DNA from: Pararobbsia alpina
GTDB taxonomy: Bacteria > Pseudomonadota > Gammaproteobacteria > Burkholderiales > Burkholderiaceae
Direction: 5' to 3'
Assembly: GCF_902859895.1 (NCBI RefSeq)
Contig: NZ_CADIKM010000006.1
Location: 62,001 to 126,000, forward strand
DNA: 64,000 nucleotides
In this document: positions 30,571 to 38,928 of the stretch, piece by piece
Numbering within the stretch: position 1 is the stretch's first letter
Layout: each line of letters begins with the position of its first letter
The notes under the pieces: model-generated
Told to the model about the DNA's origin: nothing
The model's input: the letters and a program-made list of their open reading frames with translations, nothing else
Database searches by the model: none
Made by a program: the position numbers and the translations under genes

Positions 30571-30959
30571 GCGATATCGAGAACGGCGGCCAAGCGTTCC
30601 CATGGTGTGGCGACTTGAATGAAACGCCATTTATCAGCTTAGGCGCGACGCTGCGCGACTACTTTGCCGTGCGTGCGCCGGCGGAAATCCCCGACTGGTT
30701 CAAGCATGCACCCGCTACGTCGCGTCCAGTCATACCGGTTCCACATGCATCCCTCACCAGCGAGCAGTACAAGGAGTGGGATGGACTGGATGAGTGGCTT
30801 GAGTTGAGCGACGTAAGCAATGAGGTGCGCGAGTTTCACGCGAAATACAAGGCCGCGATTGACGCAGCGTATGCGTGGGACCGCGATCAGGAGATAGCCC
30901 GCTACTTCGCGTGGCGCTGGCGCTACGCCGACTCGATGCTCAAGGCAAGGCAAGCATGA
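30567..30959 (+). CDS. Hypothetical phage protein (130 aa)
   Basis: Starts MSDIENGGQAFPWCGDLNET. The N-terminal motif GGQAFP...GATLRDYFA is a module I recognise in many phage accessory proteins of proteobacteria. The C-terminal half is helical. Function unknown. Confidence 0.6.
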   Translation: MSDIENGGQAFPWCGDLNETPFISLGATLRDYFAVRAPAEIPDWFKHAPATSRPVIPVPHASLTSEQYKEWDGLDEWLELSDVSNEVREFHAKYKAAIDAAYAWDRDQEIARYFAWRWRYADSMLKARQA

Positions 30960-31057
30960 CCTGCCCCGCCCGCGCCGAATCCCTCGCCGCCTGCATTCGA
31001 TTCGCAGCCGCGTTTGCGGCGCTAGTGGCTGGGGTCTTCCTGCTGCGCCTGCACTGA
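30956..31057 (+). CDS. Small membrane protein (33 aa)
   Basis: MTCPARAESLAACIRFAAAF followed by ALVAGVFLLRL, one membrane segment. ATGA overlap with the upstream gene supports translation. Confidence 0.4.
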   Translation: MTCPARAESLAACIRFAAAFAALVAGVFLLRLH

Positions 31058-31649
31058 ATTTCAACGGAATGGCGAATCCGGGTCGGCCGAATATCCCGGG
31101 CATTAACTAAGGAGAGCGATATGCGAAGTTGTCAATCCCCCACAAATTCGAGAGCGTAAATCGTCGGCGGCCGTCCAGGCATAGGTGAATTGCGCTAGCT
31201 GGAACAGTCCCGCTAGCGCCGAAAGCAGCAAAGCGAAGCCGGGGCGCTTTGTCCCGGGCCTTGATGGCTGGGTAGCGTGGAGCTTAGGCGGGTGAAGTCA
31301 GTACGAGTAAGCCGTCGATCTATGAAGCGCTTGAAAACTTAGGGACATGACAGGCCCTAGGTCCCAGCCATGAGGGCGAAAGCTGATGCTGTCAAACGAT
31401 CCTGAGCCGCTATTGCGCCGTTGACCGTAGGCGGAACTACTCAGGTGAGAGGCAGTGGTGCGAGTAGTTCTCCAAAACAGCTACCGAACTCAACGCGACA
31501 CCTGCCGGGCCTGTAGTGGGCGCAAGGAGTGGTGTGACAGCCGGAGAGTACGGCCCCCCCCGCCAGGGTGACGGCGTGTTGCTTGTCCAGCCAGCGCGGT
31601 CATAGCGCCTTGTCGGGTGGGATGCCCGATCCAAACAAAAGGAGCCGCT
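31058..31649 (+). ncRNA. Candidate structured non-coding RNA in the early operon
   Basis: About 590 bases without a credible gene in an operon where genes otherwise overlap. Perfect helices include GCGCTAGC/GCTAGCGC (31192-31219), CAAAGCG/CGCTTTG (31229-31251), a long-range ATGGCTGGG/CCCAGCCAT (31264-31272 with 31363-31371), TAGGG/CCCTA inside it, and GAACTACTC/GAGTAGTTC (31434-31470). Random sequence of this length would rarely hold three perfect 8-9 bp stems nested in order. The boundaries are not known; the densest part is 31190-31475. No known RNA family recognised. Confidence 0.5.
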
Positions 31650-31787
31650 ATGCGCTACGGCAACAAGACGCTTAAGCAGTCCGAGACGCTGCACGAGATC
31701 GTTGCCGCCATAGCGTGTGCGGGCATTGTGATCGCGTTGACAACCATGCTGTTTTTCACTGCTACGGGGACACGATGGCTTCGCTGA
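31650..31787 (+). CDS. Small membrane protein (45 aa)
   Basis: Starts MRYGNKTLKQSETLHEIVAA after AAAAGGAG. One hydrophobic segment (AAIACAGIVIALTTMLFF). It overlaps the next small membrane-protein gene by 13 bases. First gene after the structured non-coding region. Confidence 0.55.
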   Translation: MRYGNKTLKQSETLHEIVAAIACAGIVIALTTMLFFTATGTRWLR

Positions 31788-31897
31788 TCGACAAGGGGAT
31801 TCGCCGGCTGGATCGCATCGGCAGGAAGTATCCGAACCGCACGGCGGTAATCATGGCGCTGGCTGCTGTGGTGCTGATCGTTATCAAGAATAGCTAA
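31775..31897 (+). CDS. Small membrane protein (40 aa)
   Basis: MASLIDKGIRRLDRIGRKYP, then TAVIMALAAVVLIVI: a basic amphipathic helix followed by one membrane segment. Overlaps the gene before it. Possibly acts with its neighbour at the membrane. Confidence 0.5.
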   Translation: MASLIDKGIRRLDRIGRKYPNRTAVIMALAAVVLIVIKNS

Positions 31898-31907
31898 AGG
31901 AGGCGCT

Positions 31908-32861
31908 ATGGGCGCAGATGAATCGAAGGGGCTGGGCCGGCCGGTGGATCGCTCGCTTTTCGTCGGTGGGTCGGACGTAGCCGCGATCTTAGGCGTGAGC
32001 CCGTGGAAGACGCCCTACGAATTGTGGCTCGAGAAAATGGGCCGCGCGATCAAGGAAGAGATCGACCCGGCACGCCAGAAGCGCTTCGACCGTGGCCATC
32101 GTCTTGAGCCGATTGTGCTCGACATGCTGATCGACCGCCTGAAAGACGAGGGTCGCGACGTGGAGTTGATCCGCCGCAACGAGTATTACACCGACGCCGA
32201 GCACCCGTTCATGAAGTGCGAGATCGACTTCGAATTGATGCTCGACGGCGAACACGTCAACGGCGACTGCAAGACGGTCCATCCTTTCGCGGCTAAGAAG
32301 TGGGGCGAGGAACTGACGGACGAAGTACCGATCGAGTATGCCGCACAGTTCATGCACGGACTCGGAATCACGGGGCGCCGCCGCTGCATCGTGGCGACCC
32401 TGATCGGCATGGACGACTTTCTGATCTACGAGATCGAGCGCGACGACGAGACGATATCCGGCATCCGTAGCCGCGTGGTCCAGTTCTGGAATGAATGCGT
32501 GCTGGCTGACATGGCACCCGATCCGATCGACTTTGACGACGCCCGGACGATTTACGCCAAGGCCGACGGCACGAGCATCGAAGCTGATACCGAAACGCGT
32601 GATGCCGTGTTCCAACTGGCCGATGTGAAGCGCCGTATCAAGTTGCTGGAAGAGCAGGAAGAAGACCTGTCGTTTCGCATTGTCGACTTCATGCGGCCGC
32701 ATGCCTTCCTGAAGGTCGGTGGCCACGATCTCTGCTCATGGAAGAACCAAAACGACACTCGCCTAGACCAGAAGGCCCTCGAAGCCGAGTTACCCGAAGT
32801 CTTCGCAAAGTTCAGGCGCACCAAAGAGATTCGCGTGCTTCGGCTGAAGAAGCAGAAGTAA
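31908..32861 (+). CDS. YqaJ-like viral exonuclease (lambda Exo type)
   Basis: 317 residues. The order FVGGSDVAAILGVSPWKTPYELW, FDRGHRLEP (Glu of motif I), then CEIDFELML (Asp) and VNGDCKTVH (D-x-K pair) is the PD-(D/E)xK active site of YqaJ/lambda exonucleases. It degrades one DNA strand 5' to 3' and hands 3' single strands to the annealing protein encoded next. A helical tail (RRIKLLEEQEEDLSFRI) follows. Confidence 0.85.
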   Translation: MGADESKGLGRPVDRSLFVGGSDVAAILGVSPWKTPYELWLEKMGRAIKEEIDPARQKRFDRGHRLEPIVLDMLIDRLKDEGRDVELIRRNEYYTDAEHPFMKCEIDFELMLDGEHVNGDCKTVHPFAAKKWGEELTDEVPIEYAAQFMHGLGITGRRRCIVATLIGMDDFLIYEIERDDETISGIRSRVVQFWNECVLADMAPDPIDFDDARTIYAKADGTSIEADTETRDAVFQLADVKRRIKLLEEQEEDLSFRIVDFMRPHAFLKVGGHDLCSWKNQNDTRLDQKALEAELPEVFAKFRRTKEIRVLRLKKQK

Positions 32862-32885
32862 GCACCCTAACCCACAGGATCAACT

Positions 32886-33842
32886 ATGACTTCCGCCGCA
32901 TTGAAGCAAGTCGCCACGGGCAAGAAAGAAAACCCCGTTGCATCGTTTAGCAAGTTCCTCGACACGTTCAAGCCACAAATGGCGCTGGCATTGCCCAAGC
33001 ACTTGACCGCTGACCGCATGGCGCGTCTGGCATTGACCGCATTCAGCACCACGCCAAAGTTGCAGGGGTGTGAGGCAAAGTCTATCGCCGGAGCGATCAT
33101 GACGGCGGCGACACTCGGACTCGAGATCAATGTGGATGGCCAGGGCTTTCTCGTCCCATACGGCAAGACCTGCAATTTCGTACCTGGCTGGAAGGGCTTG
33201 GTCGATCTGGTGTCGCGAAGCGGCCGTGCAACGGTCTGGACAGGCGCCGTGTTCGACGGCGACGAGTTCGACTATGCGCTGGGTGACTCGCCATTCATCC
33301 GGCACCGTCCGGGCGAAGAGAACGACCCGAACAAGATGACGCACGTCTATGCGGTCGGCCGCGTGAACAACTCGCAGCACCCGGTGATCGAGGTCTGGAC
33401 TGTCGGCAAGGTGAAGAAGCATCGCGACAAATACAACAAGGTCGGCGGCAGTCACTACAGCTTCCGCGATTGGGAAATGTACGCCCGCAAGGTGCCGCTG
33501 CTTCAGGTGCTCAAGTACATGCCGAAGTCGATTGAGTTGTCGAATGCCATTGCGGTTACCGAGGCGACCGACCAAGGAAACCACGCGATCATCGACGGCG
33601 ATTTCGTCCATGTGACCGAGCCGGAAATGAGCAGCCCGAGCAGCCCGATCGGCGCTGTTGATCCGAGCACGGGCGAAATTAGCAGCGAAGCATATCAAGA
33701 CATGCTCGACCGGGTGATGCGCGCCACGGATCTGGACGATCTCGGCGTGATCGCAGACGAGATTCGATCTTTCCCGGACAGCGATCGCGTCAAGCTCGAG
33801 GAAGCGTACCGCGAGCGTAAAGAGACGCTGGAAGCCGCCTAG
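32886..33842 (+). CDS. recT: RecT-family single-strand annealing protein
   Basis: 318 residues. CEAKSIAGAIMTAATLGLEIN, QGFLVPYGKTCNFVPGWKGL and EMYARKVPLLQVLKYMP are characteristic RecT blocks. It anneals complementary strands made by the neighbouring YqaJ exonuclease, promoting recombination of phage genomes and circularisation. The acidic C-terminal tail (LDDLGVIADEI... ERKETLEAA) fits a regulatory end. Same operon as SSB. Confidence 0.9.
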   Translation: MTSAALKQVATGKKENPVASFSKFLDTFKPQMALALPKHLTADRMARLALTAFSTTPKLQGCEAKSIAGAIMTAATLGLEINVDGQGFLVPYGKTCNFVPGWKGLVDLVSRSGRATVWTGAVFDGDEFDYALGDSPFIRHRPGEENDPNKMTHVYAVGRVNNSQHPVIEVWTVGKVKKHRDKYNKVGGSHYSFRDWEMYARKVPLLQVLKYMPKSIELSNAIAVTEATDQGNHAIIDGDFVHVTEPEMSSPSSPIGAVDPSTGEISSEAYQDMLDRVMRATDLDDLGVIADEIRSFPDSDRVKLEEAYRERKETLEAA

Positions 33843-33849
33843 TTTCACC

Positions 33850-33907
33850 GCCGCTGCCCGCCCGGATTGGCGAAAGCGTATTCCCGAGCGCCCCAATAGG
33901 CAGCGGC
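33850..33907 (+). other. Inverted repeat between recT and ssb
   Basis: GCCGCTGCC (33850-33858) and GGCAGCGGC (33899-33907) pair perfectly; ATTGG/CCAAT can extend the fold inside. It lies in the 88-base gap and could be an mRNA processing site or attenuator. No T run follows, so it is not a normal terminator. Confidence 0.45.
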
Positions 33908-33930
33908 ATCCAACACCATAAGGAAGTGTC

Positions 33931-34416
33931 ATGGCATCAGTGAATAAAGTGATTTTGGTGGGGAATCTCGGCGCCGATCCTGAAACTCGCTACCTACCGA
34001 GCGGAGACGCCGTGACCAATATCCGGCTCGCAACAACGGACCGGTTTAAGGACAAGGCGAGTGGCGACATGAAGGAGTCGACCGAGTGGCATAGGGTCGC
34101 GTTCTTCGGCCGGCTTGCGGAGGTGGCCGGCGAGTACCTGAAGAAGGGCTCGTCGGTTTACGTTGAGGGCCGCATTCGCACGCGCAAGTGGACTGATCAG
34201 GCTGGCGTCGAAAAGTATTCGACCGAGATTGTCGGGGAGCAGATGCAGATGCTCGGTGGCAAGCAGGGAGACGGCTCTAAGCAAGAGCGTTCTGCTGCGT
34301 CGGCTCGGACGGGTCGATCGGAACCCGCGGCACCGGATGATGGCGGGTTCGGCGGCATGTCAGAGGACATCCCGTTTGCCCCAGCCTACGCACGCGCCGC
34401 TTGGTCTGCGATCTGA
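33931..34416 (+). CDS. ssb: Single-stranded DNA-binding protein
   Basis: 161 residues. The OB fold occupies residues 1-110 ([49 protein letters not shown]). A disordered Gly/Ser/Asp linker follows. The usual acidic tip appears as SEDIPF, but it is not at the end: a further dozen residues ([12 protein letters not shown]) follow. In bacterial SSB the tip must usually be terminal to bind partners, so this version may avoid or change those contacts. Confidence 0.9.
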   Translation: MASVNKVILVGNLGADPETRYLPSGDAVTNIRLATTDRFKDKASGDMKESTEWHRVAFFGRLAEVAGEYLKKGSSVYVEGRIRTRKWTDQAGVEKYSTEIVGEQMQMLGGKQGDGSKQERSAASARTGRSEPAAPDDGGFGGMSEDIPFAPAYARAAWSAI

Positions 34417-34508
34417 GCCCCTTCCTGCATAACGAATCGAGGCACCGCTGCCGAGCCGTGGTCTGAGTCAATGGCTTAATCGGCGGCACCCCTATTACTG
34501 GAGATACC

Positions 34509-34919
34509 ATGAACGCAAAAGAACTTGCCCAGAAACTCAACGGTTCTCAGTACCCTTTTGAAGTTGGTTCGGTCATCCGGGCTGAAGCCAAAGCGGCAGG
34601 CTTGGTTATCGTCTACGGCGCGAGCGACGACCTGATGGAGTTCGACGGCGCGATCCGCGATGAGTTGGGCGCGTACGAAGGAACGACGGCTCATCTGGAT
34701 TCGACGGGCCTACTGGAAAACGGCTGTGACAACGACGAGTGCCCGCACTTCGAGAAGCTGAAGGCGAAGGCGGCGACTATCGAGGCGGTTTGGGATGATG
34801 GCACGTACTCGTGGACCTACCAGACGGCCATTCCGCACGAGACGTTCGAGGTGCTGGAGGGCGACGAGAAGTATTGCCGCGGCATCGTGTTCGCTCTGGC
34901 TGATGTGGTGGCAGCATGA
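34509..34919 (+). CDS. Hypothetical phage protein (136 aa)
   Basis: Starts MNAKELAQKLNGSQYPFEVG. GLVIVYGASDDLMEFDGAIRDE is a block I recognise in phage proteins of unknown function; a Cys/His group (GCDNDECPHFEKLKAK) may bind metal. The last bases overlap the next start. Confidence 0.6.
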   Translation: MNAKELAQKLNGSQYPFEVGSVIRAEAKAAGLVIVYGASDDLMEFDGAIRDELGAYEGTTAHLDSTGLLENGCDNDECPHFEKLKAKAATIEAVWDDGTYSWTYQTAIPHETFEVLEGDEKYCRGIVFALADVVAA

Positions 34920-35113
34920 CCAACACCACTCCCACCCAAGCCGCGCCAGCTAAGTGCCCTTACTGCACTCAGGCTATCACGACCCCGCACACGATGAAGA
35001 TTATCGATCGCGCTTACGACCACGTCATGCGCAAGCAATACGTGCGGACACGGGCGATGGATTTCTGCTCGTCAAAGTGTGGCGGCAATTACCAAATGGG
35101 GTGCGAAGGATGA
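34916..35113 (+). CDS. Small zinc-finger-like phage protein (65 aa)
   Basis: Starts MTNTTPTQAAPAKCPYCTQA. CPYC and, later, CSSKCGGNYQMGC supply four or five Cys ligands for one zinc site. Probably nucleic-acid or protein binding. Overlaps both neighbours. Confidence 0.55.
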   Translation: MTNTTPTQAAPAKCPYCTQAITTPHTMKIIDRAYDHVMRKQYVRTRAMDFCSSKCGGNYQMGCEG

Positions 35114-36462
35114 GCGCCGAACTTTCATTCAGCCGGATGTGCGAAATCCTGCCGCCTGAGTTTTCATGGGGCGACGCACTGACGCCCGATGTCATGAAGC
35201 ACATCACAGGCGCCCTACTCGCCACCCGTGCCAGCGATGCAGCGCCCGCAGCGGTGGATGGTGCGACGCGAGGCGTGACTGATCAGATGATCGATGCAGC
35301 TCTGCGATCGATCAGAGCCAGTGAATCCGCGATCAGGGATTCGGAATCGCGCTCAATGATGAAAAAAGCGATCGAGGGCGCTCTCGAAGCGTCAGTCGTC
35401 AAGCATCCCTTGACACCTGAGCAGTCGCACAGCATGCCGGGCGACGCCAGCCCATCGCAGCACGCGGCTGTGGGTGCGACGCGCATGGCACACCTTGAAA
35501 AGGCGCTTGTCTACGTTGCACATCATCTGCATGCGGAGCCGCAATATCACCTCTGCGAAGGCGTGATGTTGATCGACCACGATGGTGTGCGCGTGAAGAT
35601 AGAAGGCGTCGACGTTGAGGTAGGTCCTTGGGTCGCTCCCCTTCCGCGCGCCAGCGAAGCTGTCAAGGAAAGCTTGACAGCTGAAAACTTTGCCAGCGAT
35701 GCGCCAGCCACCGCAGCGCATGCAGGGGCGACGATAGCGCCAGGCGCGCATTTGTGGCACCCCGCTGATATTCCGGCGATCACGGAAATCCCCGCCGACT
35801 TTTTGCAAGGCGACCGGAAAGCCTATGCGTTCAAGAACCCCGGTGCTGGTGAGCACGATCCCTGGTATGTCGTATTGCCGCGAGGCGAGTCGCTGAAGCT
35901 CGGCTACCACGCCGACGATGCAATCGATAAAGCGCACGCCGTATTCATCGCGAGCGCGATCAATGCGGCTCTCGCCGCCGCCCCTACATCCGTAGCTGAT
36001 AGTGGGGCGACGTTGACGGACGGCCCGCGCCTGCCCGCAATGCCGGAACACGTTTTATCGGACATTCAGGCCGCCACCAAATACATGGAAATGTGGGCCA
36101 AGGGCGAGGCCTTCTACGCTCCGAAGAATGGTTATGACGAACCCGGTATCAAAACCGCGACCATAACTGACGTGAAAAAGACCGCTGCGTACATCGCACC
36201 GCGTCTGCGAGCGTCCAGCATTGCATTGCAAGACTATTTCGCCGAGATCGACCTTCTCGCCGCCGCAAAGCCGGTCAGCGTGGATGAGCTGTCTGCGCTG
36301 ATGGAGCGGTACCGCATCGCTGTCACCCCCGAGCACGAAGCCAGCCTATGGCACGCGGACCTGTACGGCGACGTATCTGAAGAGCCGATCGCATACGGCC
36401 AAGGATCGACGCCGATCGAAGCTGCCCGCGCTGCTCTGGCCGCTACTGGAGATAAGTCATGA
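35110..36462 (+). CDS. Large modular phage protein with palindromic linkers
   Basis: 450 residues made of short modules joined by VKHPLTPE (palindrome at 35398-35414) and VKESLTAE (35662-35678). VTDQMIDAALRSIRAS, LEKALVYVAHHLHAE and HADDAIDKAHAVFIASAINAALA are separate helical or mixed modules. The modular style and linker DNA are shared with the leftward gene at 22776. This suggests assembly by repeated recombination at linker palindromes. Function unknown. Confidence 0.55.
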   Translation: MSAELSFSRMCEILPPEFSWGDALTPDVMKHITGALLATRASDAAPAAVDGATRGVTDQMIDAALRSIRASESAIRDSESRSMMKKAIEGALEASVVKHPLTPEQSHSMPGDASPSQHAAVGATRMAHLEKALVYVAHHLHAEPQYHLCEGVMLIDHDGVRVKIEGVDVEVGPWVAPLPRASEAVKESLTAENFASDAPATAAHAGATIAPGAHLWHPADIPAITEIPADFLQGDRKAYAFKNPGAGEHDPWYVVLPRGESLKLGYHADDAIDKAHAVFIASAINAALAAAPTSVADSGATLTDGPRLPAMPEHVLSDIQAATKYMEMWAKGEAFYAPKNGYDEPGIKTATITDVKKTAAYIAPRLRASSIALQDYFAEIDLLAAAKPVSVDELSALMERYRIAVTPEHEASLWHADLYGDVSEEPIAYGQGSTPIEAARAALAATGDKS

Positions 36463-36983
36463 GCGAACAAGACTACAAGGCCGCGTTCAAGAGCCTCTGC
36501 GCTGACATGGGTGTGATCACTGCGCTGCTCGGGCTCGAAGGCTACACCGGTGTCGATCTGGTATTGCGCGCCATTACCGACTTGGTAGCCAGCCGCACCG
36601 CTGCCGAAGCTGAAAGCGCGGTGCTGGTTGCTGAAGTCGAGTCATGGACGAACGGAAGCTATCACCGCAACTACAAGATCAAGTGGTTGAGGGACGTCCC
36701 GGCCGGTACGATGCTTTACACCGGACCAGTCAGCGTTGCTGGTAAAGAGGCGGTGGCGCTGAGCGATGAGGTGCGAGCTAACATCGAATCCGTCGACGTG
36801 AAGACGGCGCTTGAAGTCTACCGAAAGGAGAGCGAGAAAAATCAGCGTTGGTGGACGAATTCTGACCCGTCAAGAGAGGCTGGATTCGTTTATGGATTCC
36901 GGTGCGCGCTGGCCGTCGTAAAGGACCGGCTGGGCATCGACGCTCAACGCGACGCCAGTAAAGCGGAGGGGCAATCGTCATGA
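36459..36983 (+). CDS. Hypothetical phage protein (174 aa)
   Basis: Starts MSEQDYKAAFKSLCADMGVI. A central segment (LRDVPAGTMLYTGP) is a known module end in phage accessory genes, and the C-terminal part is helical. Overlaps both neighbours by four bases. Confidence 0.5.
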   Translation: MSEQDYKAAFKSLCADMGVITALLGLEGYTGVDLVLRAITDLVASRTAAEAESAVLVAEVESWTNGSYHRNYKIKWLRDVPAGTMLYTGPVSVAGKEAVALSDEVRANIESVDVKTALEVYRKESEKNQRWWTNSDPSREAGFVYGFRCALAVVKDRLGIDAQRDASKAEGQSS

Positions 36984-37324
36984 TGACCCTATCGCAATAC
37001 TTCCTCGTCAAGATCGCAGAAGAAGCGGCCGAGGTTGCACAGATCGCGCTGAAGGCCGCGCACTTCGGTCTGTCGGAAGTCCAGCCGGGCCGCGACGAGT
37101 CGAACGCACAGCGCATCTATGCCGAAATGAACGACCTGCTCGCCATGGTGTATGAGCTTGGTAATGTTGCCAATGGCGAATTCGATTTCATCGAAGACGA
37201 CTCCGCCCAAGTGAACAAGATGGAAAAGGTAGCGAGCTATCTCGGCTACTCGCAATCGCTGGGCCTGGTCGCCACCCCTTCTACTGACGCCAGTGGTGCA
37301 GACAAAAGGAACGGCAATGTTTAA
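36980..37324 (+). CDS. MazG-like nucleotide pyrophosphohydrolase
   Basis: 114 residues. EEAAEVAQIALKAAHFG gives the ExxE half of the MazG metal site, and EMNDLLAMVYELG provides the second acidic pair. The all-helix pattern fits MazG-like proteins, which hydrolyse NTPs and, in phages, are thought to adjust host nucleotide and alarmone pools. Short relative to full MazG, but within the phage range. Confidence 0.6.
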   Translation: MMTLSQYFLVKIAEEAAEVAQIALKAAHFGLSEVQPGRDESNAQRIYAEMNDLLAMVYELGNVANGEFDFIEDDSAQVNKMEKVASYLGYSQSLGLVATPSTDASGADKRNGNV

Positions 37325-37595
37325 GAACACGTCTAGCGGTATCCGCCTCTCGCCGCCACCAGGAGGCAAGAAGAACGCTGACTGGATGGGCCTCCGCGTC
37401 CGCCTCGTGACTGAGGTGAAGACTCAATGCCAGTCTGTTCCGATCGGCGCGGAAGGTGAGGTTTCAGACACGCGCGTCGGGAAGGGCTTGCGCGTGACGT
37501 TCGATGCATGCCCGCACTGTGGCGTATCGGCAATTGTCGGCGGCCTAGAGGCGAGCGATGTTGAGATTATCGAACCTGCGGGCTATCGATCATGA
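37317..37595 (+). CDS. Hypothetical phage protein (92 aa)
   Basis: Starts MFKNTSSGIRLSPPPGGKKN. A compact strand-rich part (LRVRLVTEVKTQCQSVPIG, GLRVTFDACPHCGV) contains a CPHC pair. Overlaps the MazG-like gene by eight bases. Function unknown. Confidence 0.5.
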   Translation: MFKNTSSGIRLSPPPGGKKNADWMGLRVRLVTEVKTQCQSVPIGAEGEVSDTRVGKGLRVTFDACPHCGVSAIVGGLEASDVEIIEPAGYRS

Positions 37596-37622
37596 TCGCA
37601 CCCACACAGCAAGGAGAGCGCA

Positions 37623-37859
37623 ATGAAAATTGACGTCGATGAGGCAATCGCGACGATCCAGGAATGGCGCGCGCTGAACAAGCCCGAACTGGCCGACATG
37701 CAGTTTGTGCGGAATGGTGAGCCTGTGGTTATCGATCCCGAGATCGTCGAAGAATTCCGGTTCATAGGCCTCAACAACACGGACTTCATTCGATCCCATT
37801 TTATGGGCGAGGAGTTCTATACGACGCTGACTTTCGAGAAGGGAAAGCGCGATGCCTGA
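37623..37859 (+). CDS. Hypothetical phage protein (78 aa)
   Basis: Starts MKIDVDEAIATIQEWRALNK after AAGGAGAG. Mixed helix and strand, acidic. No domain recognised. Confidence 0.5.
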   Translation: MKIDVDEAIATIQEWRALNKPELADMQFVRNGEPVVIDPEIVEEFRFIGLNNTDFIRSHFMGEEFYTTLTFEKGKRDA

Positions 37860-38109
37860 CACCAAATTCGAGTCCCACATCCGCACTACCGCCTGGCATC
37901 GGGTGCTATCCGAATCCGCCAAAGACGGCGACGATGGCGCGAGCGTCTTTCGAATGGCGCGCATGGCAGCTAGTGAGGCATGGCAAGCATCCCGACGCGC
38001 CGCGCTGGAGGAGGCGGCCCGCGAATGTGAGAAGCGCGTGGGGCATGACTTTTCCGCCACCGAATATGCCGAGTTAATTCGTGCCCTTGCCAATGGAGAC
38101 ACGAAATGA
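37852..38109 (+). CDS. Helical phage protein (85 aa)
   Basis: Starts MPDTKFESHIRTTAWHRVLS; the ASEAWQASRRAALEEAARECEKR helix is a common module in phage accessory proteins. Overlaps upstream and downstream genes. Confidence 0.5.
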   Translation: MPDTKFESHIRTTAWHRVLSESAKDGDDGASVFRMARMAASEAWQASRRAALEEAARECEKRVGHDFSATEYAELIRALANGDTK

Positions 38110-38243
38110 TCCGCACCGCGCTAGCCATTGTTGGTGCCGTCACCGTTGCACTGTATGCACTCGGGTCCTTCGGCATCGGCAATTTCCGCATCTACTACGG
38201 CAGCGATTTACCCGCGCAATGGTGCGCAAAGGGGCAACTGTGA
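38106..38243 (+). CDS. Small membrane protein (45 aa)
   Basis: MIRTALAIVGAVTVALYALG gives one membrane segment, followed by a short exposed tail (YYGSDLPAQWCAKGQL). ATGA and GTGA overlaps join it to both neighbours. Function unknown. Confidence 0.5.
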   Translation: MIRTALAIVGAVTVALYALGSFGIGNFRIYYGSDLPAQWCAKGQL

Positions 38244-38683
38244 CCACCCATGACCTGATTAAGCGCCTGCGCGCGCAGGAAACGGTAGACGGAACGCCGC
38301 AAGAGATCGAGCAGATCACCGACGAAGCTGCCGATGCGATCGAAATCCTCCAGCGCGAGCGCGAAGCGATCCTCATGCAAGCCCGGATCTGGGCGCAGGA
38401 AGCGAAGACCCAGAAATCGACGGTTGACGAAGTGGGCGCCATCCTCGGCGGCATTCCGGATTGGGGGCCAATAGCGGCGGGCGTCGAAGCGCTCCAGCGC
38501 GACGCGGCGCGGTATCGGTGGTTGAAGGACAACTGCTTCGATTGGGCGGCCCCTGGAGATGGCGACTCGTTCGACTATATCGCCCTCCATTTTGAACACG
38601 AACTTCTGGGCCGGGATGACTCTACGGTAGACGCCGCCATCGACGCCGCTCTGTCAGCCACCAATGCAAAGGAGCGGGGATGA
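38240..38683 (+). CDS. Hypothetical phage protein (147 aa)
   Basis: A GTG overlapping the upstream stop gives MTTHDLIKRLRAQETVDGTP. Helical start, then DAARYRWLKDNCFDWAA, a module I recognise in phage accessory proteins, and a helical end with DDSTVDAAIDAAL. Function unknown. Confidence 0.55.
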   Translation: MTTHDLIKRLRAQETVDGTPQEIEQITDEAADAIEILQREREAILMQARIWAQEAKTQKSTVDEVGAILGGIPDWGPIAAGVEALQRDAARYRWLKDNCFDWAAPGDGDSFDYIALHFEHELLGRDDSTVDAAIDAALSATNAKERG

Positions 38684-38928
38684 AGACCGCAATCTACATC
38701 GAGGACGGCGTGGTGCAACTCGTCCTGACGCCTGAGGGCGAGTTTGAGAAGAACACGATCCGGTCATTCGAAGACAAGCCCGTTGATGCCAAGGTATTCG
38801 CTGGCTCGTTCTATGACTGCCGTGGCGGCTGGACTCGCCAGAAGGAGCATTTCACGTCGCCCTATGGTAACGATAACGAGGTCCGCTCGTTGATCTTGCG
38901 GATTGATTCAGCGAAGACGCCGACATGA
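38680..38928 (+). CDS. Hypothetical phage protein (82 aa)
   Basis: Starts MKTAIYIEDGVVQLVLTPEG. A strand-rich N-terminal part is typical of phage proteins acting with YqaJ/RecT modules, but no family is certain. Overlaps both neighbours. Confidence 0.5.
   Translation: MKTAIYIEDGVVQLVLTPEGEFEKNTIRSFEDKPVDAKVFAGSFYDCRGGWTRQKEHFTSPYGNDNEVRSLILRIDSAKTPT

Noticed and set aside
31229-31257. H-type pseudoknot
   Set aside because: The two stems interlock, but only one base would have to cross a 7-bp helix, which is sterically impossible. Treated as competing hairpins instead.
31058-31649. Decayed group II intron or RNase P RNA
   Set aside because: No domain V signature and none of the universal RNase P core segments could be found.
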